The notes below the pieces were generated by a model. That model was given only the letters and a program-made list of their open reading frames with translations, was not told the DNA's origin and ran no database searches. Made by a program: the position numbers and the translations under genes. Below, in pieces: positions 34,301 to 47,255 of a DNA stretch of 64,000 nt. Position 1 is the stretch's first letter, and each line of letters begins with the position of its first letter. Origin of the DNA: G963675935 sp963803125 (lineage in GTDB: Bacteria; Planctomycetota; Planctomycetia; Pirellulales; Thermoguttaceae); NCBI GenBank assembly GCA_963803125.1, contig CAWDLR010000002.1, positions 992,001 through 1,056,000 of the forward strand, written 5' to 3'.

Positions 34301-37067
34301 GTACGGAAACAAGCGACGTTGACTGCCCACTGGGCAATCCGCCGGGCGGTGAGGAACTTCCTCTGGTCGTCCGTCAACGTCTCCGTGCCCGTCAGCGGAC
34401 ACCTGTACCGGCCGTCCACCAACAGCATCGCCAACAGATAGAGCTGCCGGGCATAGACTTGGCGGGCTGTGACCGTCGTATTCGAGCCACCGACGGCGCC
34501 GATGTTGAGATAGTCGAAGGGGATGTTCATCAGGTCGTTTCCGGCGGCATCCTTGGCCGGCACCAGTTCATTGCCGCTGGTAGACGTAAACGTCCCGCTG
34601 CTGAACGCCCGGTTCAAATCCATTTTGCGGCCGGCCAACAATTCCAATGGGAAATATGGACACCCGTTGGAATCATACTGCGTTATAAAACCGGTCGCTT
34701 GCGCCAACGTCATGGCGGCGTTCTTGCTCTTCTTGATGTACAAGAAGGCGAGCGAATCGACCACGCTTTTCGGCGGCGCCTGCGCCAACAGTTGCTGCAA
34801 ATGAGCGATCATTGTCGCGTCGGCTGTCGGGTCGAGGTCTCCCAGCAACATGTCGCGCGACAGCGCAACCGGCGGGCAAGGCACGTCCCAACTCTCGGTC
34901 GTCACCTCGCCGCGCTTGGCAAGCAGCGTCGAGGTGCTCACGCTGCCCGCGGTTGTTTCGCTGAGGTCCAACAGCCGCGATGGCAGATTGGGAGCATCGC
35001 AGTCGTACGGCCGCAGCAGCCGCTCCAACTCGCTCGGCGAGAATGGATTGTCGGTACCCGACGTGCCGTTCAATCCCCGGCTCGCGCTCGGCGAAAGGTT
35101 CAACTCGTAGGGGCTGTTGACCGCGTTGTTAAGCCATGCGTTGACCGCGACGCTTCCGCAAGCGCCGCGAGACATTCCCCATAGCGGCTGGCCGCGGAGA
35201 TCGAGCCCGACGCTCAACGCTCCCATCAGGTCGGGCGGGCCGCCAAAGGCCGTTGTCTGGGACCCGTTGGCATAGTTGAAATTCTGGTACGGCTGCAACT
35301 GGAAATTCCTGTTGTAAAACAGAATGGACTCGGCGCCGGTCCTGCCCGGCCTCGCCGCGCCCACGGTTTCCCCATAGCGCCCCGCGATGCCCGTCGCCGT
35401 ATTGCCCGCCAGAAGGCCGTAATACAGATCGCTATGGGTCCCCCCCGTTGCATCGACGAACAACGGCCGCAGGTTGATCTCTGCCGGGCCGTAGCCGCCG
35501 CCGTGCGGCAACGGGACGGCGTCGGCACTGGCTCTGGTGTTGCTGCCGGCAAAAATGTATGGGTTGGTCGTGGCAGTGCCAGACGCCAGATCCGTCGTCG
35601 CATCTGTTGGCAAATAGTACGGGTAATTGCCCGTGGAGTCTTGCACGCACTGTGCCAGCGAACCGTGGGTGTTGAGATTCAGCCGGCCGTCGAGATCGAC
35701 GCAGAGGATGGCGAACAGCGGCTTGTACAACTGCCCGTCCGAAGTCGTCTGCACCGGAAAGCCCAGATCGACCCAAACGCTGTCTGGCACGCCGTCGCCG
35801 TCGTTGTCAACGTCCCAGGGTCCGTTGATCGGGTCGAACAACCCCGAACTTGCCTGATTGCTGCCGGTGAAGTCCGGATGATCTACATTGTTCTTGTTGG
35901 TGGTGTTGTTGTCGAAGGTGATGCCGGTGGAGGTGGCAAAGTACATTTTGCCCATTGGCCGCATCATGATCTGCCGCGCCATGTCCGCCGTGAGCGTGCC
36001 GCCGCCAATGGTCGCGCCCCAGTACTGCACCAGCGCGGGGCGGTGCATCGAAGGGAGCGTCTTGACCGCGCCCATGCTGGTCGTCCCCTGCGCCGCCAAC
36101 AGCACGTGCTGATAGTCGGCTGCGGTGTAATCCGGGTTTGCCCCACCGAAGACAAACGCGTTGGGATTGCTCCCAGCGGCGTAAACGGAAAGAGGCAGGT
36201 TCGGCATCAGGGCAACCGGCCACGGGTATTGGGGCCACGTGCTTGAGCCGGCCGAAGAGACCAGCGGCACGCTGGGTTTCTTCCAATCGTAGCCGAGCGT
36301 CAGCGTGGCGGTGTTGCTGTCAGTGCTCGATGCGGTGCCGCCGGAGTCGTATCCTGCCCCGGTCCCGCTGAACGGCGCGCCGTTGATGACGAACGTGGCC
36401 TTTGCCGGCGCCGTCGTGGTCCCATCGGAAAAAGCCATAACCTGGACGATAGCCGCCGCTGGATTCAGCCCCACAATTCTGGTGCTCTGGCCGACAAGGG
36501 CCTTCTGCGGGTCGGTGCTGTTCGACGGAACGCCGGTGATTGTCAGTACGCACCCGCCGCGGCGGGCAAGCTCGGCGCCGATATCCGACACGGTGGTGCC
36601 GGCAGACGTGGTGAGTGTGCTGTTGGTCATGTACACGTTGATCAACTGCCCAAAGCCCGTTACAGCGCCGCTGGCCATGCCGAGCGTTCCGCTCACCCAA
36701 TTGTTGCCGTACATCTCTTCCAGCAGACTATGGTCGCCCATCGCGGAACCAGGGGTTGGGATTCCGGTGCTCGCGTCGGTCGTCGGACCGTGCAGGACTT
36801 GCATCAGCCCCTGCTGCAAGAGCGCTGCGCCGGCGCCACTTGCGACGGGTCGGCCTCCTGCTCGATCCGCTGGATCGGCAGGGAGCTGCGATATGCCTGG
36901 TTGGCGATGACCACGAACGCCACGCCGAGCAGGGCGAAAATGGCCAACAGCGCCAGCACCACCAGCAGCAGCACGCCGCGGCGGCGGTGGAATGATGAAT
37001 GATGAATGATGAATGATGAGTGACGAACGATCATCGGCGAACGACGACTGTGTTGTGTAGCTTTCAT
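31363..37067 (-). pseudogene. Very large pseudopilin-like/GspK-like protein, frameshifted near its N terminus
   Basis: About 1,900 residues. The ATG at 37067 has a strong AAGGAG 7 bp upstream and reads MKATQHSRRSPMIVRHSSF, a repeat-derived stretch, then a hydrophobic N-terminal helix (RRRGVLLLVVLALLAIFAL) and IQRIEQEADPSQVA. At about 36840 the coding switches by one base to ASGAGAALLQQGLMQVL and runs to 31363. A short basic leader plus one N-terminal helix is the layout of GspK and related planctomycete pilus-cluster proteins. The long remainder is Asn/Ser/Thr/Pro-rich with no recognised enzyme domain. Last gene of the secretion cluster. The shift looks like one missing base. Confidence 0.7.
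36988..37022. repeat. AATGATG tandem repeat in the leader of the large pseudopilin-like gene
   Basis: About four ATGAATG units that encode HHSSFIIHHSSF on the minus strand, directly before the RRRG-helix. Confidence 0.85.
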
Positions 37068-37251
37068 GGCTTGACTCCTTCCGCACGCTTCCGCCTTGCC
37101 CGGCCCGTGAAGCGATCTATGCTCCAATGCGAGCGGCCAACGCCCGTCGTTCGTTGTCGCCTTTCGCTCCGCGAAAGTGGCGCTACTTTCGCGGAGCGAA
37201 AGGCGACTTTACCGGCTCGCATTCATCATTCATCATTCAGCAATCAACAAT

Positions 37252-38337
<1,086 letters not shown>

Positions 38338-38338
38338 A

Positions 38339-39772
38339 TTACCTTCCTCCAACCCCAATTCCCTGGGTGGCGAGTTGGCGGGCCGCAGTAACAGCGCTGG
38401 CTTCGCCGCCGCTGCTGACGGCGACCGGCGCGGTGCTGACCAGGCCCGTCTGCGAGTTGATCGTCACCCAGAGATTGTTTAGGTCTTGCAGGTTGGCCTG
38501 CGTCGATTCGTTGCTGTTGTTTGGAACGAAGGTATTCAGTGCCCGATCGCGTTTTCCGACCAATAGGTAAATCGGATCGGTGACGGTGGCTTGGGTGGTG
38601 TCGTAATAGACTCGATCAACGGCGCCGGTGGGGGAAAAGAGAACGGTGAAAGTCGTCATCGTGGCGTAAGTGGCGCCAATGTAGTTGCTGCCCACGCCGG
38701 AATCTCGCAAATCGACGACCGCGCCGCTGGGGAGTTGCAGCGGCGTGGCCCCGCTCTTCATCGGCGAACGGAAAATGCAGTAGGGGAGCGTCGTCGGCGT
38801 TGTTGTCCACGGTACGATTTGACCCTGAGTTGTGTCGAATGTTGCGATCAAGGGGGCTGACGCGCTGCCGACGTTGCTCAGGCGTCCGGTGGTGGAGTCC
38901 ACATTATTGCTGGCACTCCCGGCAACGGTGTAGAACACGCCCTGGCCATTCAACTGGATCAGGTCGCCGGGATAAACCGGAACGCCGCTGGTGCTCGAAA
39001 ATGCGCCGTCGGAGAACGTCAGTGAGACTGTGCCGGCACCGGAGAGCGTCACTGACGCCGTCGAGTTCGTGTTCTGGCCGGCGTATTGGGGAGGGACTTC
39101 GCACTGGTCGAGGTTGATCGCCGAGAGCGTGCCGGGGATGCAATGGAAGATGACGCCACAGGGGCGGCCGGTCTCCATCGCGCGGTTGCGGGCGGAACCG
39201 AGATAGACGTTCAGCCCGCGGCCGGCCTCGCGAATCCGCCGCGATTCGGCCGCCGCCGGCATGATCGTCGCCGCCGCCGCCACCAACAGCAACATGATGC
39301 CGATGACGATCAACATCTCCACCAGCGTGAAGCCGCGGCGGGAGAGAGGGATTTCAGATTTGCGATTTGAGATTACAGATTTGCGATTTGAGATTACAGA
39401 TTTGCGATTTGAGATTACAGATTTGTGATTTGAGATTGCAGATCGCCGTTTAGCCGCCGCGTCTACGCGGCGTTTCCAGGGCCGTTCACGGCCCTTGCCG
39501 CCGCAGGCGGTGATAGGCCCGGCGTTTACGCCGGGTGAGAGAATCGTCCAATCCGCCGCTGTTTGCCTAGCCCCGTTCACGGGGCTCCCGTTCGCCGCGA
39601 CGCATCGACGCGACCGCGGCGGATCGAGGAGGAGGCCCATCAACGGGCCTGACACCCGCGCGTCAGGTTCGCCCGCCGCCAACCCAGCGTAAACGCCGGG
39701 CCTAATACCGCCTCCGGCGGAAACGCCCGTTAACGGGCGTAGAGGCGTCGAGTTGGAATTGAAGTATCGCAT
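38339..39772 (-). CDS. Type II secretion pseudopilin (GspH-like) with long repeat-derived leader
   Basis: 477 residues if started at the ATG at 39772, which follows the stop of the upstream pseudopilin (TAA at 39774-39776). The prepilin motif RRG/FTLVEMLIVIGIMLL begins at residue 145, and the following PAAAESRRIREAGRGLNVYL matches GspH-type helices. Residues ~100-144 are repeats (ISNHKSVISNRKSVISNRKS) from a tandem 21-bp unit; residues 1-100 come from palindromic repeats. No closer start codon (ATG/GTG/TTG) is visible between the repeats and the motif, so the leader length is real or a start is hidden. Globular part is Ser/Thr/Gly-rich. Confidence 0.8.
   Translation of the reverse strand: MRYFNSNSTPLRPLTGVSAGGGIRPGVYAGLAAGEPDARVSGPLMGLLLDPPRSRRCVAANGSPVNGARQTAADWTILSPGVNAGPITACGGKGRERPWKRRVDAAAKRRSAISNHKSVISNRKSVISNRKSVISNRKSEIPLSRRGFTLVEMLIVIGIMLLLVAAAATIMPAAAESRRIREAGRGLNVYLGSARNRAMETGRPCGVIFHCIPGTLSAINLDQCEVPPQYAGQNTNSTASVTLSGAGTVSLTFSDGAFSSTSGVPVYPGDLIQLNGQGVFYTVAGSASNNVDSTTGRLSNVGSASAPLIATFDTTQGQIVPWTTTPTTLPYCIFRSPMKSGATPLQLPSGAVVDLRDSGVGSNYIGATYATMTTFTVLFSPTGAVDRVYYDTTQATVTDPIYLLVGKRDRALNTFVPNNSNESTQANLQDLNNLWVTINSQTGLVSTAPVAVSSGGEASAVTAARQLATQGIGVGGR
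39351..39440. repeat. Tandem 21-bp repeat (TTTGCGATTTGAGATTACAG)
   Basis: Four near-identical 21-bp copies that keep the frame and encode VISNRKS repeats in the pseudopilin leader. Confidence 0.9.
39441..39770. repeat. Palindromic repeat block shared with 20060-20420
   Basis: Contains TTTAGCCGCCGCGTC, CCCGGCGTTTACGCCGGG, CCCCGTTCACGGGG, GGGCCTGACACCC, GCGTAAACGCCGGGCCTAAT and GCCCGTTAACGGGC. The same set in the same order occurs near tRNA-Val. Here it is translated as the first part of the GspH-like leader. Confidence 0.75.
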
Positions 39773-39773
39773 A

Positions 39774-40994
39774 TTACCGCATGTCAACGTGATGGTTCGT
39801 GATGCCGCCGTAACTAGTAATGCCCACCAGGCTTCCGATGTGTAGGAAATCGTCACTGCCGAAGATGTTCCCGCCGGTGCCCGCGAAACTGTAGGGCGTC
39901 CCGGTCGTCTTCCCGCCGACGCTGATTCCGTGGGCCGAATCACCGGGCGTTGCACCGTCCGAGTAGATTAGCGGGATTAAGTGGTAAGCGCTGTGCGTCA
40001 GGTCGCTTGCGATGTAGTCGCACCAGAACGGGTCGAACGGATCGTGATCCTGGGTCGGGTCACCGGATTGAATATCGGAATAACCGTCTCGCACCCCGCC
40101 AGTCGTGTGATTTGCCGAGCATCCGGGCGCCCAGCGGAGAAAGTAGATCGGCCGTCCCCAGCCGTCAACGAAGAACGGCCATTGGTGGTTGGGATCATAG
40201 GTCGAATCGTATCCGATTTCGCTCTGGCTGAATTGCTCCATCGCCCCAGGAGAGCCCATGCTGACAATCATGTAGAGCAAGTACGCGTTTCCGGGCGCAT
40301 TTGGGTCCGACGGAAAAACGGTGTTGCCGTTCGTATCCTTGACGCGACTGTTGTAAAGCCTGTTTAGCGCCGGCTGTGCTACACTGACAGTCGTAGTCCC
40401 GCCTCCGACTTTTTGGCTGAGAGGTGGATCAGTAATGTCGAACAACCGATCCGGCATCTCCATCCGCATCAGATCGCGGAGGGCGTAGAGGCGAATCTGT
40501 GCGGCTTGAGTGGCTGGAACCGGTCGGCCGGTGCTTGAGTCGATGAACTGTCCCAGAGGCACCCGCCGCGTCAGATAGCCCTCGTATTGCTGCATGATGA
40601 TCGTGTTGATCTTGGCGATGGTGGCCTTGGTGGTGGCGGCGGCGGCGGTCTGGCGGGCGGAATGCAGCGCCCCCATCGCCAGCGCCGCCATGATCGCCAT
40701 GATCGAAATCGTCACCAGGAGTTCGACCAGGGTGAAGGCGGAAGGCGGAAGGCGGAGGGCGGAAGGCGGAATTGCTCTCCACTCTCCACTCTCCACTCTC
40801 CACTCTCCCCTTTCCACTCTCCCCTCTCCTCTCTCCTCTCTCCCCTCGCCGCTGCCGACTGCCCACTGCCGACTGCCCACTGCCCACTGGCCCCACTGGG
40901 CACTGAAGTGCCCAGCCCTCGGCCGACTGCCGACTGCCCACTGCCCACTGCCGACGCTCCCCTGACCCCTGATCCCTGACCCCTGATCCCTCAT
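39774..40994 (-). CDS. Type II secretion pseudopilin (GspG-like) with long repeat-derived leader
   Basis: 406 residues from the ATG at 40994, 28 bp after the PilC/GspF gene (AGGTGA upstream). The prepilin motif is SA/FTLVELLVTISIMAIMA at residues 85-102, with Ala rather than Gly before the cut site. Residues 1-80 are repeat-encoded (GSGQWAVGSRQWAVGS, REERGEGRVERGEWRVESG, PPSALRLPPSA). The mature helix continues ALHSARQTAAAATTKATIAK, with Cys-containing loops later (APGCSANHTTGG). Likely the major pseudopilin of the cluster, but this is inferred from gene order. Confidence 0.85.
   Translation of the reverse strand: MRDQGSGIRGQGSVGSGQWAVGSRPRAGHFSAQWGQWAVGSRQWAVGSGEGREERGEGRVERGEWRVESGEWRAIPPSALRLPPSAFTLVELLVTISIMAIMAALAMGALHSARQTAAAATTKATIAKINTIIMQQYEGYLTRRVPLGQFIDSSTGRPVPATQAAQIRLYALRDLMRMEMPDRLFDITDPPLSQKVGGGTTTVSVAQPALNRLYNSRVKDTNGNTVFPSDPNAPGNAYLLYMIVSMGSPGAMEQFSQSEIGYDSTYDPNHQWPFFVDGWGRPIYFLRWAPGCSANHTTGGVRDGYSDIQSGDPTQDHDPFDPFWCDYIASDLTHSAYHLIPLIYSDGATPGDSAHGISVGGKTTGTPYSFAGTGGNIFGSDDFLHIGSLVGITSYGGITNHHVDMR
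40735..40990. repeat. Low-complexity cassette in a pseudopilin leader
   Basis: Runs of GGCGGAAGGCGGA, CTCCACTCTCCACTCTCC and CCACTGCCGACTGCCCACTG, related to those in the epimerase gene (30126-30344). Begins a few codons after the start ATG and ends at the prepilin motif. Confidence 0.88.
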
Positions 40995-41022
40995 GGCGTC
41001 ACCTGTTCCGCTTCTGGAAGAA

Positions 41023-42354
41023 CTAACGGTTGCTGAGTTTCTCGATCAGCTTGATCAACGGCAAGAACAACGCGATGACGATGAAGCCGACCATGCCGCC
41101 GAGGACGAGGATCATCAAGGGCTCCATCAAGCGCATCAGTCCGTCGGTCAACACGGCCACCTCTTCGTCGTAGGTGTCGGCGACTTTGTAGAGCATCGTA
41201 TCGAGTTCGCCCGTCTCCTCGCCGACGTCGACCATGTTGATGACCATGTCGTCGAGGACGCGCTGGTTCATTTTCGTCAGGTATAAGAGCGCGCCGATGA
41301 CCGGCGGCCAGAAGAACCAGAAGAACAGCGCCATCGGATGGAAGGAGGGCCGCGAGTTCTCCTTCATCGGCTTGGCGATCGATTCGCCCTCGCGGATCGC
41401 CTCGTAGACTTTTTGGAAGATGCTCTCGAAGACGGCGTTGCCGGAGGTCTCCTTGGTGATGTGCAGGGCTTCGAGGATGGGCACGCCGCTGGCCACCAGC
41501 GTGCCGAGGGTCCGCATGCAGCGGGCGACGATGTTCTTTTCCACCAAGGGGCCAAAAACCGGCATCTTGATCAAGAACATGTGCCATCCCGTTCGCCCCC
41601 CCTGGAACTTGCGGATCAGTTTCAAGATCAGCCAGATCGACAGCGGGATGCCCGGCAACAGGTACCAGTAGTTCACGATGGCGTACGACATGGCGATCAG
41701 CACCTTGGTCATGTCGGGCAGGTCGGCGTTGAACTCTTTGAAGATCACGGTGAACTTGGGCACGATCCAGGACATGATGAAGATCAACAGCCCGGTGGCG
41801 ATGGAGATGACCACCACCGGGTAGATCAACGCGCCTTTGACCTTGCGTTTGAGGCTTTCGGAACGTTCCTGGAACTCGGCGAGACGTTTGAGGATGACTT
41901 CCAGCGCCCCGCCCGCCTCGCCGGCCTTGATCATGTTGACGTAGAGGCGGTTGAAAGCCTTGGGCGATTTGGACATGGCCTCGGAGAGCGTGGCCCCGCC
42001 CTCGATCTCCTCGCAGACGTTGATCAGGCAGTTTTTCAGGGCGCCGCCGGTCGATTGCTGTTCGAGAATTCGCAGGCTGCGGAGGATGGGCAGGCCGGCG
42101 TCCTGCAAGATCGAGAGCTGGCGGGTGAAGGTGGTCAGCTTCTTCGACCCCACGCCGCCGAGGGCGAAGGAGTGCGCCCGCTTGCCACCCCGCTGCTGCG
42201 CCGCCCCCTTGCGGCTCTTCTTGACGGAGAGCTTCGTGACGAAGTACCCCATCTGCTTGATTGTGGCCTGCGCCTCTTCCTGGCTCGACGCTTCGACCAC
42301 GTCCTTGATCTCCTGACCGGCCTGGTCCATCGCCTCGAAATAATAGCTGGGCAT
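41023..42354 (-). CDS. Type II secretion/pilus inner-membrane platform protein (GspF/PilC)
   Basis: 443 residues. Two GspF domains (about 70-195 and 270-400), each with the family motif: 'FTRQLSILQDAGLPILRSLR' and 'MRTLGTLVASGVPILEALH'. Three transmembrane segments (VVVISIATGLLIFIMSWI, YLLPGIPLSIWLILKLI and MILVLGGMVGFIVIALFLP). It forms the membrane platform that couples ATPase hydrolysis to pilin assembly or retraction. Between the GspE/PilB ATPase gene and the pseudopilin genes; upstream intergenic repeats at 42448-42531 separate it from the ATPase gene. Confidence 0.93.
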   Translation of the reverse strand: MPSYYFEAMDQAGQEIKDVVEASSQEEAQATIKQMGYFVTKLSVKKSRKGAAQQRGGKRAHSFALGGVGSKKLTTFTRQLSILQDAGLPILRSLRILEQQSTGGALKNCLINVCEEIEGGATLSEAMSKSPKAFNRLYVNMIKAGEAGGALEVILKRLAEFQERSESLKRKVKGALIYPVVVISIATGLLIFIMSWIVPKFTVIFKEFNADLPDMTKVLIAMSYAIVNYWYLLPGIPLSIWLILKLIRKFQGGRTGWHMFLIKMPVFGPLVEKNIVARCMRTLGTLVASGVPILEALHITKETSGNAVFESIFQKVYEAIREGESIAKPMKENSRPSFHPMALFFWFFWPPVIGALLYLTKMNQRVLDDMVINMVDVGEETGELDTMLYKVADTYDEEVAVLTDGLMRLMEPLMILVLGGMVGFIVIALFLPLIKLIEKLSNR

Positions 42355-42447
42355 GATCCTTCTCCTCTTTCATGCGAAGCCGCAAGCGGCTTGGATGTAT
42401 CGGACGCGGGAGACCGCAAGCGGGGTATTTGCGAAACCGCAAGCGGT

Positions 42448-42531
42448 TCTCATTCATCATTCATCACTCATCATTCATCACTCATCACTCATCACTCATC
42501 ACTCATCACTCATCATTCATCACTCATCATT
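42448..42531. repeat. CATTCATCACTCAT tandem repeat
   Basis: About 11 contiguous CATCACT/CATTCAT heptamers upstream of the PilC/GspF gene and within 25 bp of the ATPase stop codon. Same motif class as the HHSSF-encoding repeats in genes at 36988, 38236 and 54296. Confidence 0.88.
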
Positions 42532-42551
42532 CAACAATCGACAATCAATAA

Positions 42552-44270
<1,719 letters not shown>

Positions 44271-44272
44271 GA

Positions 44273-45394
44273 TTACTCCTCGTCGTCTTCCCGTTCGCGT
44301 GCCTCGTCCTCGTCCTCGAACATCCCCCGCTCGGCCTGGGCGATCCGGTTGAACAAATCGTCGTAGGACTGGGCCTTGAGCAGGATGTCGCGCTTCTCGA
44401 CGAGCCCCTTCTTCCAGAGCTTGAACATGTGGTCGTCGAGCAGTTGCATGCCCTTTTTCGCCCCGGTCTGAATGGCCGAGGTGATGCGGAAAGTCTTGTT
44501 CTCGCGGATCAGGTTGGCGATGGCGGAGTCGACCACCAGCATTTCGTAGGCGGCCACCCGCCCGCTGCCGATCCGCGGGATCAGGGTCTGCGACAAGATG
44601 CCGATGATCGACGTGGACAATTGCGTGCGGATCTGGTCCTGCTGGTTCATCGGGAAGACGTCGATGATGCGGTTGACGGTGCCTTGGGCGCCGGTGGTGT
44701 GCAACGTGCCAAAGACGATGTGGCCGGTCTCGGCGGCGGTGATCGCCGCCTCGATCGTCTCCAAGTCGCGCAGTTCGCCGACGAGGATCACATCCGGGTC
44801 CTGCCGCAGCGAACGGCGAATGGCCTCGGCGAAACTGGGGACGTCCACGCCCACCTCGCGCTGGGCCACCGTCAACTTCTTATGCGAATGGTAAAACTCG
44901 ATCGGGTCTTCGACCGTGATGATGTGATGGTCGAAGTTCTGGTTAATGTAATCGATCATCGCGGCCAAGGTGGTCGTTTTGCCGGAGCCGGTTGGCCCGG
45001 TGACCAACACCAGCCCGCGCGGCCGGGCACACAACTCGGCCAGCACCGGCGGCGTGCCCAACTCCTGGAAGTCCATCACCCTGGCGGGAATCAACCGCAA
45101 AGCGATCCCCACGGTGCTCTTTTGCTTGAAGATCGACACACGGAAGCGGCCCATGTCGCCGAAGGCGAAGCCGAAATCGCTGCCGCCGACCTCCTGCAAC
45201 TCTTGCTGGCAGCGTTCGGGGGAGATGCTCTTCATCAGGGCCGTCGTGTCCTCCGCATCCAGCACCTTGGTCTCGAGCCTGACCAAATGGCCGTGGACGC
45301 GTAAGACCGGAGGCTCGCCGACCGTAATGTGCAAGTCGCTGGCGCCGCGGTTGACGACAGTCTGGAGCAGTTTGTCGATAAGGATACTAGCCAT
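44273..45394 (-). CDS. pilT: Pilus retraction ATPase PilT
   Basis: 373 residues. Walker A GPTGSGKTTTLAAM (133-146), Asp box ITVEDPIEFYHSHKK, Walker B VILVGELRDLETIEAA, His box FGTLHTTGAQGTVNR, and the PilT signature SAIANLIRENK (canonically AIRNLIRE). It lacks the zinc Cys pattern of PilB. Drives pilus depolymerisation, so the cluster probably makes a retractable type IV pilus rather than only a secretion pseudopilus. The acidic C-terminal tail (EDEDEAREREDDEE) is unusual. Ends 2 bp before the downstream ATPase gene. Confidence 0.95.
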   Translation of the reverse strand: MASILIDKLLQTVVNRGASDLHITVGEPPVLRVHGHLVRLETKVLDAEDTTALMKSISPERCQQELQEVGGSDFGFAFGDMGRFRVSIFKQKSTVGIALRLIPARVMDFQELGTPPVLAELCARPRGLVLVTGPTGSGKTTTLAAMIDYINQNFDHHIITVEDPIEFYHSHKKLTVAQREVGVDVPSFAEAIRRSLRQDPDVILVGELRDLETIEAAITAAETGHIVFGTLHTTGAQGTVNRIIDVFPMNQQDQIRTQLSTSIIGILSQTLIPRIGSGRVAAYEMLVVDSAIANLIRENKTFRITSAIQTGAKKGMQLLDDHMFKLWKKGLVEKRDILLKAQSYDDLFNRIAQAERGMFEDEDEAREREDDEE

Positions 45395-45536
45395 CCGCCG
45401 AGTCTTTCCCCACTAGAGTTGTATGGCAGGTACCCGGGGGAAGAACTTGCCTCTTCCGCCATCCGTGTTCCGTGGGCGCCTGGGCCAAGAGATTATTCGC
45501 GGCTGATCTTCCGCCGCCAACTAATACCGAATATTC

Positions 45537-47255
45537 TTACTCCCCCTCGGTGCGTTTTGCCGTTCGGAGAACCTCTTCCAGGGTAGTAACGCCGCGCAGC
45601 ACTTTGTCGATCCCGTCCCAGTAGAGCGTCTTCATGCCTTCGGCAACGGCGGTCCGTCGGATCTGGTCCGTTGGGGCCGCATTGAAGGCGAGCTCGCGGA
45701 TTTTTGACGACATCAGCATCAGTTCGAAGATGCCCAGCCGCCCGCGAAAGCCGTTTCCCTGGCAATTTCCGCAGCCTGCGCCTTTGGCGAAATTGGCGTT
45801 GGCTGCCATAGCCGGCGTGATTCCGGCAACGTCGATAAGACTCTGAGGCGGTTTGTAAGGGCGCTTGCATTTTTGGCAAACGACGCGGACCAGTCGTTGG
45901 GCCATGATGGCAACCACACTGCTGGAGACCAGGTACGCCTGGACTCCCATGTCGATCAGACGTGTAATGGCACTAGGCGCATCGTTCGTATGTAGTGTAC
46001 TGAAAACTAAGTGTCCAGTCAAAGATGCTTGAATTCCCATCTGGGCCGTCTCGAGGTCACGCATCTCGCCGACCAAGATCACGTTCGGCGCCTGCCGCAA
46101 CATCGCCCGGATCACTCGCGCAAAATCGAGCCCAATGTCATGGCGGATCTCCACCTGGTTTACCCCAGGTAAGTAGTATTCCACCGGGTCCTCGGCCGTG
46201 ATGATCTTGCGGTCGGGCGTATTCAGTTCGTTCAACGCCGCGTACAGAGAAGTAGTCTTGCCCGAGCCGGTCGGACCGGTCACGAGGATAATGCCGTTGG
46301 GCCGTTGGATCAGCCCCTTGACCCTCTGATAATCGTCCTCGGAGAACCCCAGTTGCCGCAGGCCGACCTTGATGCTGTCCTTATCGAGAATCCGCATCAC
46401 GACCGACTGGCCGTGGCTGGTGGGAATGACGCTTACACGGAGATCGAGCTCCTTTTCCCCCACGGCGATCTTGATGCGGCCGTCTTGCGTCCGCCGCCGC
46501 TCGGCGATGTCGAGTCTCGAGAGAATCTTGACGCGGGAGAGGATGGCGCCAAGCAGCCGTTTGGGGGGGCTGTCGCGCTCCACCAGCACGCCGTCAATGC
46601 GGTAGCGAACCCGAATCCGGTCTTCGAAAGGCTCAATGTGGATATCCGAAGCCCGCAGTTGCACCGCCTCGGTGATAATCAGTTGCACCAGCCGCACCAC
46701 CGGCGCGCTGCTCTCGTCGACCTCTTCCTCGCCGGCCTCGGCCTCCTGCATCGTTTCGGTGAAATCGATGGCGGTGTCGGTAAACTCCTGGAGCATCGAG
46801 TCGGCGCTTTCGCCGACGGTCTGGCCGTAGTGGCGGTTGATGGCGTCGAGAATCGCCTCGCGGGGGGCCAGGGCGATTTCGATCTGCCGGTTGAGGATGA
46901 AGCGGAGTTTGTCGAACGTGTCGTAGTCCATGGGGTCGCTAACGATTACGGTCAGCTTGCCGTCGGACTCGGAGAGCGGCATGGCCGCGTTTTCGCGGGC
47001 GACCGACTCGGGAACCAGTTCGACAACGGTAGGGGGGACGGAGATTTCGCTGAGGTTGACGTAGTCGAGGCCGTGCTGCTCGGCCATCGCCCGCATCACC
47101 TCTTCGCCGGTGGCGTAGCCGAGGCGGGTCAGAGCGTCGGCCAGGCCGATGCCCAGCTCGGCGACCATCTGCTGGGCTTCCGCGAGCTGGTCGGGGCTGA
47201 TCGTCCCCTTGCGAATGAGGATTTCTGTGTAGTCACTCTTGCGTTTGGCAGCCAT
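45537..47255 (-). CDS. GspE/PilB-family assembly ATPase (second copy)
   Basis: 572 residues. Same architecture as the gene at 42552: N-terminal MshEN-like domain (KSDYTEILIRKGTISPDQL..), Walker A GPTGSGKTTSLYAALNEL, Walker B APNVILVGEMRDLETAQ, His box STLHTNDAPSAITRL and zinc Cys VVCQKCKRPY...GAGCGNCQGNGFRGRLG. First gene of the cluster; a possible promoter lies upstream (47371-47399). Two assembly ATPases next to PilT suggest either a pilus with two extension motors or two pilus/secretion systems sharing the cluster. Confidence 0.93.
   Translation of the reverse strand: MAAKRKSDYTEILIRKGTISPDQLAEAQQMVAELGIGLADALTRLGYATGEEVMRAMAEQHGLDYVNLSEISVPPTVVELVPESVARENAAMPLSESDGKLTVIVSDPMDYDTFDKLRFILNRQIEIALAPREAILDAINRHYGQTVGESADSMLQEFTDTAIDFTETMQEAEAGEEEVDESSAPVVRLVQLIITEAVQLRASDIHIEPFEDRIRVRYRIDGVLVERDSPPKRLLGAILSRVKILSRLDIAERRRTQDGRIKIAVGEKELDLRVSVIPTSHGQSVVMRILDKDSIKVGLRQLGFSEDDYQRVKGLIQRPNGIILVTGPTGSGKTTSLYAALNELNTPDRKIITAEDPVEYYLPGVNQVEIRHDIGLDFARVIRAMLRQAPNVILVGEMRDLETAQMGIQASLTGHLVFSTLHTNDAPSAITRLIDMGVQAYLVSSSVVAIMAQRLVRVVCQKCKRPYKPPQSLIDVAGITPAMAANANFAKGAGCGNCQGNGFRGRLGIFELMLMSSKIRELAFNAAPTDQIRRTAVAEGMKTLYWDGIDKVLRGVTTLEEVLRTAKRTEGE

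Noticed and set aside
36830..36850. Programmed ribosomal frameshift in the large pseudopilin-like gene
   Set aside because: No slippery heptamer or downstream pseudoknot is visible; a one-base loss explains it more simply.
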